Assembly (NCBI RefSeq): GCF_027887165.1
Contig: NC_077233.1
Location: 182,837,114-182,901,113 of the forward strand
DNA from: Monodelphis domestica
Taxonomy: Eukaryota > Chordata > Mammalia > Didelphimorphia > Didelphidae
Direction of reading: 5' to 3'
DNA: 64,000 nucleotides
A program made the translations under genes and the position numbers. The notes below the pieces were generated by a model. It was not told where the DNA came from. It did no database searches and saw only the letters and a program-made list of their open reading frames with translations. This document shows, piece after piece, positions 11,811-22,234 of this stretch; within the stretch, counting starts at the first letter, position 1, and every line of letters begins with the position of its first letter.

Positions 11811-12334
11811 AATCCCAGTTAACATGCTGGTCCTAGAGATAGGGAATGAATGCCTTTCTGCTCTGCATCTTCCCCTGGGGTTCCACAGATAAGCCTGACT
11901 ACAGCAGTTCATTCATCATTATCATCTTTAGTCCTTTAATATTCATCATCCCCATCCTTTACTCCCTCCTTCTTTCCACTGCTCTGGTCTCCCTGGAGGG
12001 AGCTACCTCCAGCTTCCATTGTGACCCACAATAAGATGAAGAGTCACAAGGGAGTAGAGTCCCCTGCCAAAGCCAGAGAAGAAAGAGGGGGCAGGACCAC
12101 CAGGCAACTTCCAGATCTTCTGCATTTCACATTAAAGGGAGTAAAGGGCTTCACACTGGGTGACAGCTTTCTCTTAATCTCCTGGGAATGTAAGCAGAAA
12201 CACATGGGGAAATGCAGATGTTTCTCTCACAGGATCACAAATTCAGAGAATGTGATAGAGAGACAAGAGACCTGAGAGGTTCTCCTGTCCATGGTCTCTT
12301 GACTTCTTTTGACTCAAAAATAATATTTTTAAAT

Positions 12335-12640
12335 GCACAATTAAATCATGTTCAATTCTTCATGACCCCATGGACCATAGCTCTCTACTGGGTTTTCTTG
12401 GCAAGGCTTTGGAGTGGTTTGCCATTTCTTTATCCAGTAGATCCTTTTGCCAGGCAATCAGACTTGCACAGGGTCACACAGATAGGAAATGTCTGAGACT
12501 GGATTTGTACTCCAGGCCAAGCACTCTATCCACTAAGCCTCTAGCTGCCAATTTAAAATAACTCCATTTGGGAATTTCTTAGCAAAGATACTAGAGTGGT
12601 TTGCTACTTCTTTCTCCGGTTCATTTAACAGATAAACAAA
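12335..12640 (-). repeat. MAR1 SINE, antisense, with a second partial copy
   Basis: Antisense MAR1 from 12335 to 12552: the BovB/RTE-like 3' end 'tcttcatgaccccatggacc', 'gggttttcttggcaaggctt', 'ggagtggtttgccatttctt', and the tRNA-like head 'actaagcctctagctgcc'. A second partial MAR1 3' end in the same orientation follows at about 12560-12640 ('ctccatttgggaatttctta'). Confidence 0.8.
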
Positions 12641-12649
12641 TTGATGCAA

Positions 12650-12852
12650 ATAGGTTTAAATTTATTTCATCTGATCTTTACAACAATCCTTGGAGATAGG
12701 TGCTATCAGTATCCTATTTTACATTTGAGGAAAGTGAGGCAGACAGAAGGTAAGTGACTTACTTGCCCAGGGTCACACCACTAGAAAGTGTCTGAGGCCA
12801 GATTTAAAGCCAGGACCTCCCATCTCCTACCTGATTCTCTATCCAATGAGTA
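12650..12852 (-). repeat. MIR/THER1-type SINE, antisense
   Basis: Antisense CORE-SINE: 'tttcatctgatctttacaac', 'ggagataggtgctatcagta', 'acttgcccagggtcacacca', 'ctgaggccagatttaaagcc', 'gattctctatccaatgag'. It abuts the MAR1 pieces, giving a run of three antisense SINEs. Confidence 0.75.
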
Positions 12853-13042
12853 ATCTAGCTACTCACAAGCTATGTTCTTTCTATTCATACCCTATTGCCT
12901 TTCTTCTGTGGGAGACTTGGAATGTCTCAGGAGCCCAGGGTGTGAGAGTAAGAGGCTGGAACACAACATGCTCCAGGTTTGTCTCCAAGAGAGGACTGAA
13001 AAGTAGTAGGGTCAGTGCATGGGGTGGGGAGGAAAGAAATAA

Positions 13043-13165
13043 CAGACAGGCTGTGTGACCCTGGGCAAGTCACTTACCCCCCATTGCCTAGCCCTTACCA
13101 GTCTTCTGTCTTGGAACCAATACACAGTATTGATTCCAAGATGGAAGATAAGGGTTAAAACAAAC
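13043..13165 (+). repeat. tRNA-derived SINE (WSINE1/WALLSI-like), 3' half
   Basis: Sense 3' half: 'ctgtgtgaccctgggcaagt', 'ccccattgcctagcccttac', 'tcttggaaccaatacacagt', 'attgattccaagatggaaga', 'taagggttaaaa'. The tRNA-like head is missing, so the copy is 5' truncated. Confidence 0.85.
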
Positions 13166-13424
13166 AATGGACAGGGAGAGTTACTGAAGGTTTCTAAGGA
13201 ATACCAAAAATGGTTAGCAGTCAGAATGCTGAACCTGCAAGAGGAATCCTACAGCTGATACCCAGACCCAGAGAGAATGGCTGTGAGGGGCTTGGCTGTG
13301 GAGGGGGGCTTCGTTCTAACTACATAGAATCTCAGATCTGGATAATACCTCACAGTTGATGTGCAATGTGCAAAGCCTGAAAGTGTGTAATAAACATTTC
13401 TTGAGTGATTGATATACTCTAATT

Positions 13425-13690
13425 TATACCCCCAAAAGAATCACCTCTGTAGTATATCCAAATGATAGTCAGCTGGCCTTTGCTTGAAAATCTCTAGTGA
13501 CCTACTATCTCCTAAAAGGCAGCCCATTCTACTTTGAGAAAACTCTGATGTTAGGAATTATTTCCCATCTTCAGGCTTAAATCTAATTCCACCCATAGCT
13601 CCTCATCTTGCTTTCTGGGACCCAAAAGAACAAGTCTAATCCCTTCTCCACAGGACAGCTAGGACATACTATGAGAGATTTTGTTAATAG
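13425..13690 (-). repeat. L3/CR1 LINE fragment, antisense
   Basis: Reverse complement CR1/L3: 'gcctttgcttgaaaatctct', 'aaaggcagcccattctactt', 'aaatctaattccacccatag', 'gaacaagtctaatcccttct', 'ccacaggacagctaggacat'. Same order as the other antisense L3 copies in this window. Confidence 0.7.
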
Positions 13691-13999
13691 ACTCTACCTA
13701 CAACATTCCCCTATCTACCAATCTAATATCATTGTCAGAAGAGAAAATAAAACTAGCATGGCTTCACCTGCTGTTGATGAAGACATGCTGGTTATTTATG
13801 ACCACTGCTTCCTTTTCCAGTTGTTCACTAGCCATCCCTTTATAAGAAGTCAAACTCACTGGTCCATAGTTGCAAATTTAGTTCTATTCTTTCTTTGAAA
13901 ATCAAGAAAATATTTGCTTTCTTTCAATATTTTGTGCTCTTCAATTTATGTGTATTGTGATTTTTAAAATGAAAGAAAAGAACATTTATTAAGTGCAGT

Positions 14000-14185
14000 G
14001 GGTAATATTGGCATCTTTGATATCTGACCAAGTTCTAAGCACCCCACAGGGTCTGCTTCAGCTGCCTTCTTGGCACCCAGCATCCTGGACTATTGCCAGT
14101 CCTGACTTCTGTCTTGCCACTGGACTTCATTGACTGTAGAAGAGAGAGTGAGGCTGATGTCTTTTTTGCAACTCTGCCTATTAAA
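14000..14185 (-). repeat. Unclassified interspersed repeat (copy 1 of 2)
   Basis: The reverse complement shares a long collinear match with 62250-62450: an 'attggatttaa...aggcagag' block, a 'cagcctca...ctctctt' block, then 'aagtccagtggca' and 'gatgactgg'-type positions, ending at the TCTTTGAT/TCTGAC block. It resembles a dispersed repeat I have seen in marsupial DNA but cannot name. No ORF is conserved between the copies. Confidence 0.55.
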
Positions 14186-14194
14186 TCCAATTTC

Positions 14195-14400
14195 AACAGG
14201 GCAATGGGCCAAAAGTCAAGAAAACTTGAATTCAAATCTAGCTTCAGACACCTCCTAGCTGTGTGACCCTGTTTAAATCACCTAACCTCTGTGTACCTCT
14301 GTTTCCTCAACTGTAAAAGGGGCCTAATATGAATCTCATAGTGTTGTGAGAATCAAATGAAGTATTTGTAAACCACTTACTTAAGTATGATTTATCAGTC
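14195..14400 (+). repeat. MIR/THER1 SINE
   Basis: Sense copy: 'gaattcaaatctagcttcag', 'cctcctagctgtgtgaccct', 'acctctgtttcctcaactgt', 'aatatgaatctcatagtgtt', 'gtgagaatcaaatgaagtat', 'ttgtaaaccacttacttaag'. All sections of the CORE-SINE are present. Confidence 0.8.
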
Positions 14401-14422
14401 AAAAGGATTTATTTTGTTTGTT

Positions 14423-14686
14423 TTGAGACTGTGTATCCCTATTATCACTCAGAATGGAAGGATAGCAGCCTGATCCCAAGAGTAAAAGCTGTACTCTGAT
14501 CAATTTTCCCAATCATTTGCCCAGATCCTTAGACAGTGTTATGGGCTGCCCATTCCCAGGGAGTCATCATTTTGGTACTGGGCTTAGTTCAGACACTAAA
14601 TTGGCTTTAGCCCCTCTGCAGCTTAGAATGCCCAAACTCAAGTGATCCTACCAGCCTCAGCTGCCCCAGTAGCAGAGACTATGGGC
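14423..14686 (-). ncRNA. RN7SL: 7SL (SRP) RNA retrocopy, antisense
   Basis: Read on the minus strand this follows human 7SL RNA nearly end to end. The Alu-domain part is at 14600-14686 (plus strand 'caaactcaagtgatcctacc' and 'agcctcagctgccccagtag', against the reverse complement of 7SL). The S-domain is at about 14540-14600 ('cccagggagtcatcattttg', 'tactgggcttagttcagaca'). The 3' end is 'ttttgagactgtgtatccct'. It is about 264 bases against about 300 for 7SL, lacks the extreme 5' end, and is diverged throughout. The expected functional RNA is the SRP scaffold; this copy is almost certainly a dead retrocopy, not an active gene. Confidence 0.7.
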
Positions 14687-14812
14687 TCAATAATCATTTA
14701 CTAAGCACTTAATATGTGCTAAGTGCTGAGTATACAAAAAAAGATGAAATAATTCCTGCCTTCAAGGAACTTACATTCTAATCGGAAATATAATATTAAG
14801 GACAGACATTTC
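14687..14812 (-). repeat. L2 LINE 3' end, antisense
   Basis: Antisense L2 3' UTR: 'ataatcatttactaagcact', 'tatgtgctaagtgctgagta', 'cctgccttcaaggaacttac', 'attctaatcggaaatataat'. It directly abuts the 5' end of the 7SL retrocopy. Confidence 0.75.
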
Positions 14813-15410
14813 TCACTTTACGTAAATTTGCAGTACACAGATTTGATTGGTTCAACTATCGCATCTATTTGTTCTTTTAGTACCTTGAGTTACAATTTGC
14901 CAAGACGTGGTGATCTGAACTCATGAAAGGCAGCTAGATCTTCTCTTGCCATCTTTTTTGTTTGTTTGTTTACTGGTAAGTTAATATTTTCTATCTCAAT
15001 GCCTGCTTGTTGGGGCAAGAAGTCTGGATCGTTTGTTTCATTTTGAACATCAGCCTAGTTTGAGGACTGCCTGATAGCTGTATTCATACCCTGGACAAAA
15101 CTCTGATTACTATAAGGCCTCAGCTTATGGTATCTTCTTCATCTGGGTGGCATCTGAAGGCAGTGGGGTATGGGAGAGAAATTTTCATGAAATATTAGGG
15201 AAATTTTCTTTTGGGAGGCAAAGTTCCATTAAAGTAGCAACTGGCATCTATACATTCTTAAGTCCTTCCCCCTCTTCCCCAGCCCCTGAAGGGCCATGGG
15301 TAAACTCCAAAGCTGAGTTCAAATATTTATCTGAAGAGGTGGCTGGGTTGGAACTCAAAGGTAGGGACAGTATGTTTGCCTGGGCAGAGAAATCAGGAAT
15401 TCTTCTTACA
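14813..15410. other. No recognised feature
   Basis: No clear repeat other than a short (TTTG)n at about 14957-14972. The ORF 15147-15413 (88 codons) has no recognised motif and lacks any exon signature that I can support. Confidence 0.3.
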
Positions 15411-15411
15411 T

Positions 15412-15472
15412 GATTTGTCTCCTATAGCATCTGGCATATAATAGGAACTCAGTAAATGCTGAATGAATGAAT
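15412..15472 (+). repeat. L2 LINE 3' terminus
   Basis: 'tatagcatctggcatataat', 'aggaactcagtaaatgctga' and the terminal 'atgaatgaatga' repeat are the hallmark end of L2. Confidence 0.75.
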
Positions 15473-15479
15473 GATCAGT

Positions 15480-16230
15480 TTCCCTGGGACACTTAGCCTA
15501 CCGGGGACAGAGTTCTGTGGCTTTTTCCTTCCTTTGACAGGCACCTGTCTTGTTTCTCCCAACCACACAGAACTGAGGGTCTAACAACACTCCCTGCTGC
15601 AACACCACATAGCTTGCTCTCCAGGCTGGCCCCAGACCTCAGCTCCATGACTGCATTGTTCCAATACCTGGGAGTCTTGGAATGTCTCCATTAGGAATGT
15701 GTTTACTTTTAGTGCTCTGTTTATTTTCTGTGCTGGGCTAGGGGCTCAGATCTGAGTAATTCCTGAGAGAGGCTGCCAGCTTGGAGTTAAGTGAGAAGGC
15801 AGTAGAGGTGAGAAGAGTGGGGAGCCCTACATTCACTATCTTCCACAAAGGGGACCTGAACAGTGTAAGTGGGGTGCTTGGCCATTGGCACAGGACCCAA
15901 ATGGAATAGTGCTCGGTAAAAATAAATTTCCCAAAGTTCAGGTACCTGGAGTTAGAGTCGTCTGAAGCACCTCCAAAGCTTAGGATGCGACAGACCCTTT
16001 GTCACTAATAAGTCTGCAGAACCTTTCTGGAAAGAGAAAGACCTTCATTTCCTAACCTCTTAGAGCTTCCCCCTTTCTCTCTGGTAAGCTTTGAGGAGAT
16101 GCCAGGAAATGAGAGGCAGCTAAATGTTTAATTAAATAAATATTTTTCATTTTAAAAAATTTCATTTAAATAAATTTTAAAAATCATAAAAAATTTAATT
16201 CAATAAACTATTAAATACTGCTGAGTTCAG
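15480..16230. other. Unique sequence with an AT-rich block
   Basis: No repeat recognised. Bases 16125-16215 are a nearly pure A/T block of TAAAT and TTTAAA units. No credible ORF. Confidence 0.35.
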
Positions 16231-16234
16231 AGAA

Positions 16235-16810
16235 GTCAGTCATTTATTCAATCAATCATTTATTAAGCAATTTACATATTTATGATTATTACATTTTTTA
16301 CTATGTCTCAAGCCATGTGCTGTGTGCTGAGGATACAAAGCACTGAGGGAAGATGAAAGGGTCATAGATTTAGGACTAGCCGGAATGCTCGGGATTATCT
16401 AATCCAACCCCATCATGTGATAGATGAGGCCCAGAGAGTATAGGTAACCTTTCAGTCAATAGGTACCAAATGGCAGGGAATTGAATCAGGGTTCTATTAC
16501 TCCAGGTACTATGACTCCAAAACCCAGTGCTCATAGGGTCCCTGTTGTCACTGAGTTGACATTCTAGTGCTAGGGGAGAATGGGACATGCATAAATGAAA
16601 GATACAAATTAGAACCCTATAGGAGCAGAGTGAATGCAGTATGAATTTCTAAGAAGAAAAATGCATTTCTCTTTGGGGTGGAGAAGCTCAAGGAAAGTTT
16701 CGTGGAGGAGGTGATATTTGGGTTGCACTGCCAAGGATATGTAGGAGGAGGCGACAGAAGAATGCATTGACTTTGAGTTATTGGAGATATTGGATGGTTA
16801 GACTATCCAG
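16235..16810 (-). repeat. L2 LINE, antisense, interrupted by a MIR
   Basis: Antisense L2 in two blocks. 16235-16355: 'ttattcaatcaatcatttat', 'catgtgctgtgtgctgagga'. 16525-16810: 'ttgacattctagtgctaggg', 'ggaaagtttcgtggaggagg', 'tgatatttgggttgcactgc'. The gap is filled by a MIR-like SINE at about 16360-16525. Confidence 0.7.
16360..16525 (-). repeat. MIR-like SINE, antisense
   Basis: 'gggattatctaatccaaccc', 'gatagatgaggcccagagag' and 'ggcagggaattgaatcaggg' identify an antisense MIR-type SINE lying inside the L2 copy. Confidence 0.65.
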
Positions 16811-17285
16811 AAAACAATCATACAAGGGACAAGTGGTAGGAGAGGTTCCTTTAGAAAGGAGAAGTTCCTGAGGGGATACCGTCACACTGGATTCCTTCTA
16901 GAAGTGAATGAAGCAGCACTGGGTCTTGAGCCTATCTCTTTCTCGTGGTATGGCTTCTTATAAACAGACCAACAAGCTCTAGGCAGGGCAGGCTTTCTTT
17001 CCTATTGCCAACACCCACAGCCAGTCCTACTCACTGCAACATCTGCCAGGGAATTCAGTTCCTCTCCCGGGGCCATTTGCACACCGTATTGGCATATGCC
17101 CCAGTTTCAGATATTTGTACCTTTGATACTCCAGACCAGCAGGAAGGGAGGAGAGACCCTTTAGGATTCTGGAAACCAATGGAGAACGATGGACTGCAGG
17201 AACCTAGGCTGGCACGGGACTTGGAAACAACCCCTTCCCCCCTCCAAAAGACTAGTCCACTTCTATTTGGGATGTTGGGGGAAAG
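16811..17285. other. Unique sequence, no gene recognised
   Basis: Repeat-free as far as I can see. An ORF at 16945-17313 (122 codons) and its antisense partners run through it, but codon content and homology give no support for a protein. Confidence 0.3.
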
Positions 17286-17289
17286 AGAC

Positions 17290-17525
17290 CCGAGCATCTG
17301 GATAGAACACTAGACTTGAAGTTAGGAAGACCTAAGCACCAGACTTGCCTCAGACGCTTACTAGTGGTATGTCCCTGAGCAAGTTTTCCTCTCAATTTCA
17401 GTTTCTTCATCTGTAAATCAGGGGTAATAAGAGCACCTATTTTCCAGAGTTGTTGTAAAGTTGAAATCTGATAAAATGTGTAAAGCACTTTGTAAACCAT
17501 AAAATGATATAAAAATAATAGCTCT
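17290..17525 (+). repeat. MIR/THER1 SINE, near full length
   Basis: Sense copy: head 'tctggatagaacactagact', 'gacgcttactagtggtatgt', 'agtttcttcatctgtaaatc', 'ataagagcacctattttcca', 'gtgtaaagcactttgtaaac', ending in 'aaaataatagc'. Confidence 0.85.
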
Positions 17526-18115
17526 CATCTGCATGGCCAGATGTGATTTTACAAAATCTTTGGAGAGTCTAGAATTTGTGGGAGAGTAAAAGAAAGAGAA
17601 TGAAGAGTAAAGAGAGGAGAGGAGGACTAGAGAAGAGAGAATCATCTAGACTTTAGAAGGTCAGGCCAGACTCTACCCCCATGGGGACAAAGAGCCTCTG
17701 AAGTGTGATAGGAGAATTTGCGCACTGTAATAATAAGGCATGCGTGTACCGTAGTCAAAGGCTCAAAAGTGAACCCCTCTGTCACTGTCCACAGGAGCCT
17801 TTGAGCAGTTGCTGTGACACATTTATGTGTCACAATATAAATACCTGCAGGCCAAGAAGAGCAACATTTTCTGGCGCTGAAAACATGTGCATTTATAAAA
17901 AGTCATATTTAGATGTGCTCTGGGTGGCGTTTAGCCATGTTCTATGCTTATACTGCTTATTTAGTCCTAGTTCCTAATCTGTTCCTGGACCTGTGGCTGG
18001 CTTGGTTTAAGAAGGCCACCCCACCCTATTTAGAGTCAGTTAAACAAAGAGATGTATGTAGACTTAGTGGGTGGGGAGAAAAGGACCGGATGGCTTCTGT
18101 GTAGGAAGAGTTAAT
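17526..18115. other. Unique sequence, no gene recognised
   Basis: Short GA-rich patch at 17575-17640; the rest is unclassified. ORFs on both strands are under 90 codons. Confidence 0.3.
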
Positions 18116-18117
18116 GT

Positions 18118-18308
18118 GGTGTCCTGGAAAGAGCAATGTGGAGCTCATCATTTTTTTTTGTTTTTAGAAAAAGAAAGCAAGAACACTAAAGTTGGGATCT
18201 GAATTTCTGGGTGCCGATCCTAAATCTTCCACTCACTGACAATTCAAACTGTTTAATTTATTGTCATTTTCTGGACTTCAGTTTCCTTTGTAAAATAAGG
18301 GACTTTCA
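18118..18308 (+). repeat. MIR-like SINE, diverged
   Basis: 'gtcctggaaagagcaatgtg', 'cctaaatcttccactcactg', 'ttctggacttcagtttcctt' and 'tgtaaaataagggactttca' outline a sense SINE. A T-run at 18150-18165 disturbs the head. Confidence 0.5.
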
Positions 18309-18405
18309 AAGTGCTCTCTGTTTCTCTGTCTTTTGCTGTCTCTCTGTGTCTCTGTCTCTCTGTGTCTGCTTGTCTCTGTCTCTGTGTCTATGTCTGTCTC
18401 TCTCA
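18309..18405. repeat. (TCTCTGTG)n microsatellite
   Basis: About 95 bases of pyrimidine-rich TCTCTG/TGTCTC units. ORFs through this segment (18211-18429 and 18306-18524) are low-complexity artefacts. Confidence 0.85.
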
Positions 18406-18529
18406 GTTCTAACATTCCTTGAGTACTGAGGTAGTTCTATGCTTCCTTGGGTTGGCTCTGAGTGTGCAAGAAAAGACCTTTGGAGATTGTGACAGTGGAA
18501 TTTCCTCCAGATCCTCGGGGCCATTTCTT

Positions 18530-18870
18530 AAGAATCAATCAATGGTAGAAAAATATTCATCAGGCACATATTATGTGCCAGGCCCTGTGCATGGGGCTGG
18601 GAATATAAAAACAAGCAAACAAAAAAATAGTCCCTGGCCTCAAGGAGTTTACATTCTATTGGGAGTTTAGCTGATGTACACATAGAAATACATACAAAAT
18701 TTATACATATCAAATAGGAGATTTTTTTTAACTGATTAGAGAAGACTGACAATTGGAAAGGGGGAATCAAGAAATGCATCATATAGAAGATAGTACTTGG
18801 ACTGGGTTTTGAAGGTGAGAGGGAGAGAAGGAATTCATTCGAGGCATGGGAGATAGCCAATAGCAAATAG
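18530..18870 (-). repeat. L2 LINE 3' region, antisense
   Basis: Antisense L2: 'cacatattatgtgccaggcc', 'cctggcctcaaggagtttac', 'attctattgggagtttagct', 'agtacttggactgggttttg', 'ttcattcgaggcatgggaga'. It spans the 3' UTR and the end of ORF2. Confidence 0.8.
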
Positions 18871-19643
18871 TAGAGAAAGAGCAAGGATACAAATTTTTGA
18901 TTCTGAACCAACATTTCCAAAAAAATCTTTATTCCTTTTCATTGAAAAAAATAAATGAGTCTTATTTTGTTCTCCACTACTACTCCCCTCTCAGTTTTTA
19001 TACTTTGAAGATTGCTTGGGCAAGGTGAATACCTAAACCTAGGAAAAAAGAGGAGAACTGAGGGTAAAATGGGGATTGAGAGCCGGCTTTATTGATACCT
19101 TTCCATCTTCTCCTTCATTGTTATGACAAGGGGAGGAACTCCTTGGAATATGAGAGATCATATCCAGCTCACATTGACTCTGGACCTTTCTCTGGGAGTC
19201 AATCAAGGAACATTTATCTGCCTCCTAACTGGTGTTGTTTATATTTAGAGATTAATATCAGTTGTCTGTTGAGTGTTGGATTAAACACCCTAGGGAGTCT
19301 GAGGTTTGGGTGAAACACATCCCCACCCCTACGGGAATTTACAATCCAAGGATTGTCACTCACATAGGTTTGTCTATCAAGTCTTCATTGCAAATGCTGC
19401 ATGTCTTGTTTAGGTATTACTAGGTTTGCTTGTCTTATCTCCCCTATTCAGGATTGACGGTGGCTAGTCAATTAATCGACTATTTGCAAGGCTGTATTAT
19501 AGGAGCACATATTTAGTGGCTTTCCATGTACTGGAGGAAGAGTGCTGGAAGGAGATGCCCTGCCCTGACTTGACTATTGGGAGAAAGGGATATTACTGGG
19601 AAAGATAGAGTAGAAAAGGAGCCACCTAATGTAAATGGCAGGA

Positions 19644-19678
<35 letters not shown>

Positions 19679-20175
19679 CGCGCGCGCGTGTGTTCAAATA
19701 GAAACACTAAAGTTCTAAAGTTGAAAGAAAGATCTGTCTGTGGAGAGCTGCTCCCCTCACCCACCAACCCTGCCTCACCCAAACCTGTCTGGCAGGTGTA
19801 GAAACAGGTTGGTTCCTCACCAAAGATTGCCTGTAGCTGCAGGTGGAGGGTGGAGCCAGTGAGGAGGGGAAGGAAAGGGCTGGATAGTGAAGTTGGGTCC
19901 TCAGCTTGAGGCTCTTCCAAATAGGACTGCCTGCAGGGAAGAATAGAGACTTTCATTTGCAGGCAGAATTCTGGGGGCTCTAGGAACTGTAGATATTTGA
20001 AGGTCCTGAGGAAGTTCACATATGTCAGCAATAGGTGAAAACAGGGAAAAACACCATATACATGATAATTTCTCCAAGTTTTGTAGTATTTAGGGATAGG
20101 GATTAGAGCTGTCATTTCATTCATAAAGGGAAATCCCTGTTGAAGAAATTCTCTTTACCAATGCAGGTCAGCACC
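18871..20175. other. Mostly unique sequence with a (TG)n/(CG)n run
   Basis: No transposon recognised. An alternating purine-pyrimidine run (TG repeats followed by CGCGCGCG) occupies about 19647-19693. A 203-codon minus-strand ORF (19513-20124) passes through it, but its His/Thr stretch is the microsatellite and no domain is visible elsewhere; I do not accept it as a gene. Confidence 0.4.
19647..19693. repeat. (TG)n-(CG)n dinucleotide run
   Basis: About 27 bases of TG repeats run into TGCGTGCGCGCGCGCG and then TGTGTG. Alternating purine-pyrimidine sequence with a CG core is the classical Z-DNA-prone type. Confidence 0.95.
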
Positions 20176-20179
20176 TTCT

Positions 20180-20325
20180 CTGCAACTTAAGAGAGTTGCC
20201 TGGGGCCACCGAGAGGTCATAAAACATACCCAGGGTCACACAGCCATTTTGTGGCAGAGGCAGGACTTGAAGCCAGGTTTTCCTGGCTCTGAAATCAACT
20301 CTGTATCCATTATGCCATCGCAATT
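20180..20325 (-). repeat. MIR-like SINE, antisense
   Basis: 'acccagggtcacacagccat', 'gcaggacttgaagccaggtt' and 'aactctgtatccattatgcc' mark an antisense MIR-type SINE. Confidence 0.7.
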
Positions 20326-20335
20326 CTCATTGTGG

Positions 20336-20373
20336 TGTCATAGTGACAAAAATATTGTCATAGTGACAAAAAG
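20336..20373. repeat. Two-copy tandem repeat with palindromic core
   Basis: 'gtcatagtgacaaaaa' occurs twice in tandem with a short TATT spacer. Each unit has the inverted repeat GTCA-TA-GTGAC (near-palindromic GTCATAGTGAC). Confidence 0.8.
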
Positions 20374-20624
20374 AACTAAATCTGACTTTTTAAACTTGGT
20401 GAATTTGGTCAATTCCCTTCCTTTGTGTGAGCCTCAGTTTCCAAATTCCATTTCTGAGTTCATTGACTCTGTGTATAAAAAGGCCATTGAACAAAATGTA
20501 CTTTAGCAATTTGATAACCACAATTCTAGGGAATCCATCAGCAGTCCTCAATTGGGCTTGAGTGTCACTCTGACCTCCAAGTGCTCAGCCAGCCACGCTC
20601 AAGCTGTAGCAAGTGCGGCACATT

Positions 20625-20945
20625 TTAACCCGTGTTTCCCAAGTGCCAACTATGTACAAGGTGTGGCGCTAGACCCAGGAGACTGAAAACCAAAAATGAT
20701 TCAGACCTTTTACTCAAGGAATTCACATTCTATTGGAGGGGCAGGAGGGAGGGAGGACACAGTGTACACATGAATAAATAGCTGCAGAGTAATTTAAGGA
20801 TACTGAGAAGACCAAATGGGGTCTTTAGAAAAGGCTTCATGAAAGAGGAGATACTTGAGCTGAGCCTCAAAGGAAAACAAGAATTCAGAGAGGTGGAGTC
20901 AATGAGGGAGCAAATGCCAGGCAATGGGGTAAGAGGTGACTTGTG
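20625..20945 (-). repeat. L2 LINE 3' region, antisense
   Basis: 'ccaactatgtacaaggtgtg', 'acttttactcaaggaattca' region, 'cacattctattggaggggca', 'aggcttcatgaaagaggaga' and 'cttgagctgagcctcaaagg' follow the reverse complement of L2 from the 3' UTR into ORF2. Confidence 0.8.
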
Positions 20946-20949
20946 CAAA

Positions 20950-21125
20950 TACTACCATAGAGTCATAAAGCCAAAAAGGACCTCAGAGATCACTGAGATT
21001 AGCCTCATCATTTAAATATAGAAGCCCACAAGTTCAGTTACTTGTCCAAGGTCCTGAAGCTGGGAGGAGCCAAAGCTAGTATTTGAACCCAGCTCCTGTT
21101 ATTTTAAATCTTAGGCTCTTTCTAG
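20950..21125 (-). repeat. MIR-like SINE, antisense
   Basis: 'aaaaaggacctcagagatca', 'cagttacttgtccaaggtcc', 'agctagtatttgaacccagc' identify an antisense MIR-type element adjoining the L2. Confidence 0.65.
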
Positions 21126-22230
21126 TCTATATGTTTACTTGCCCAAGGTAAACTCAGAACTAAAGTAGAGTGGTGTAGACTGAACAATTAAATGAAAGTT
21201 ATAGCATCTCAAAGTATTCCATTTGGGTGTAATCTAGGCCTCTTCTGGGACCCCACCTTTGGAAAAAGGAATAGGAGGGAATCTCCAACTTAGTTGCACA
21301 GTAAGTGTGTGAGGGTGGAGATGGGGAGGAGACACCCAGGGGACACATGAAAAGAAGGCATTACGGTCTCTCTTTGGTGTGGGCAGGATGTTGTTGCCCT
21401 CTGAAATATCTGTGCTAAATAACTGTTTGCAAAGTAATTGTTAAGAGGTAATAGGTAAGTGCCTGCTGGAGAGACTGAATGGCTCCAAGTTCCAGGTGCA
21501 CAGTAAATAAAAGGAGAACCCAAGCATCTGGGTGGGAGGGAGAAGAGGGAGAGAGAAGAGTGGAGGGGCAAATAGTTCTACAAGAGCTGGGCACTAGGAT
21601 AGCCCTTGGGGGGGGAGAAAAGTCAGGGGAGCTAGGTCAAAGGTATAGTTTGGCCAGGGTCTCAGACCAGGCAAGACCTACAGAATCCTGAGGAGCCAGA
21701 GAAGCTCAGAGAAATTTCTGTAGAAGTCAGATGACATTTTGAGAAGACAGATTACTTAGAGAGCCAAAGAGAGAAGGATCTAGGTTTGAAAATATGTAGG
21801 ACTCAAAAGGATACACAGAACTGAGTGATGTCCAAGACATATCTCAGGTGGGACTGAGATACTTGGTATTGCTAACTTAGATCAATAAGCCTATTTTCTT
21901 CCATGTCCAAAGGTAGTGGTAGCTGAAAAACCGGATTATATGTTAAGGGTTGTTGACACTGTGATGTAGGTAGTATGAACTCAAGGTTATACTTCAAGGT
22001 TCCCCAAGACATGCTACTATGGAACCAATGGGGGTCACATTATGTAGTGCTCTGCTATCTCACCCCAAACTATGCCCCATTTCCCACTTTATTCCTTTTC
22101 CCTGTCCATCCTTGCTCAAACCCAAGAATTGCTCTCTTATTCTACAATTAGGAGACATAAAGTCAGTTGAGAGGAATCTTAGAGGCCTTTTAGGTCAAGA
22201 CACAATTGGACAAGAATCACTCATCTAACA
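21126..22230. other. No recognised feature
   Basis: No repeat recognised; a G-run occurs at about 21608-21616. ORFs at 21290-21691 lie on both strands, are under 95 codons and show no domain. Confidence 0.3.
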
Positions 22231-22234
22231 TTAT

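Noticed and set aside
19513-20124. 203-codon minus-strand ORF, the longest in the window
   Set aside because: Includes the CA/TG microsatellite as His/Thr repeats; the rest shows no domain, signal peptide or splice context.
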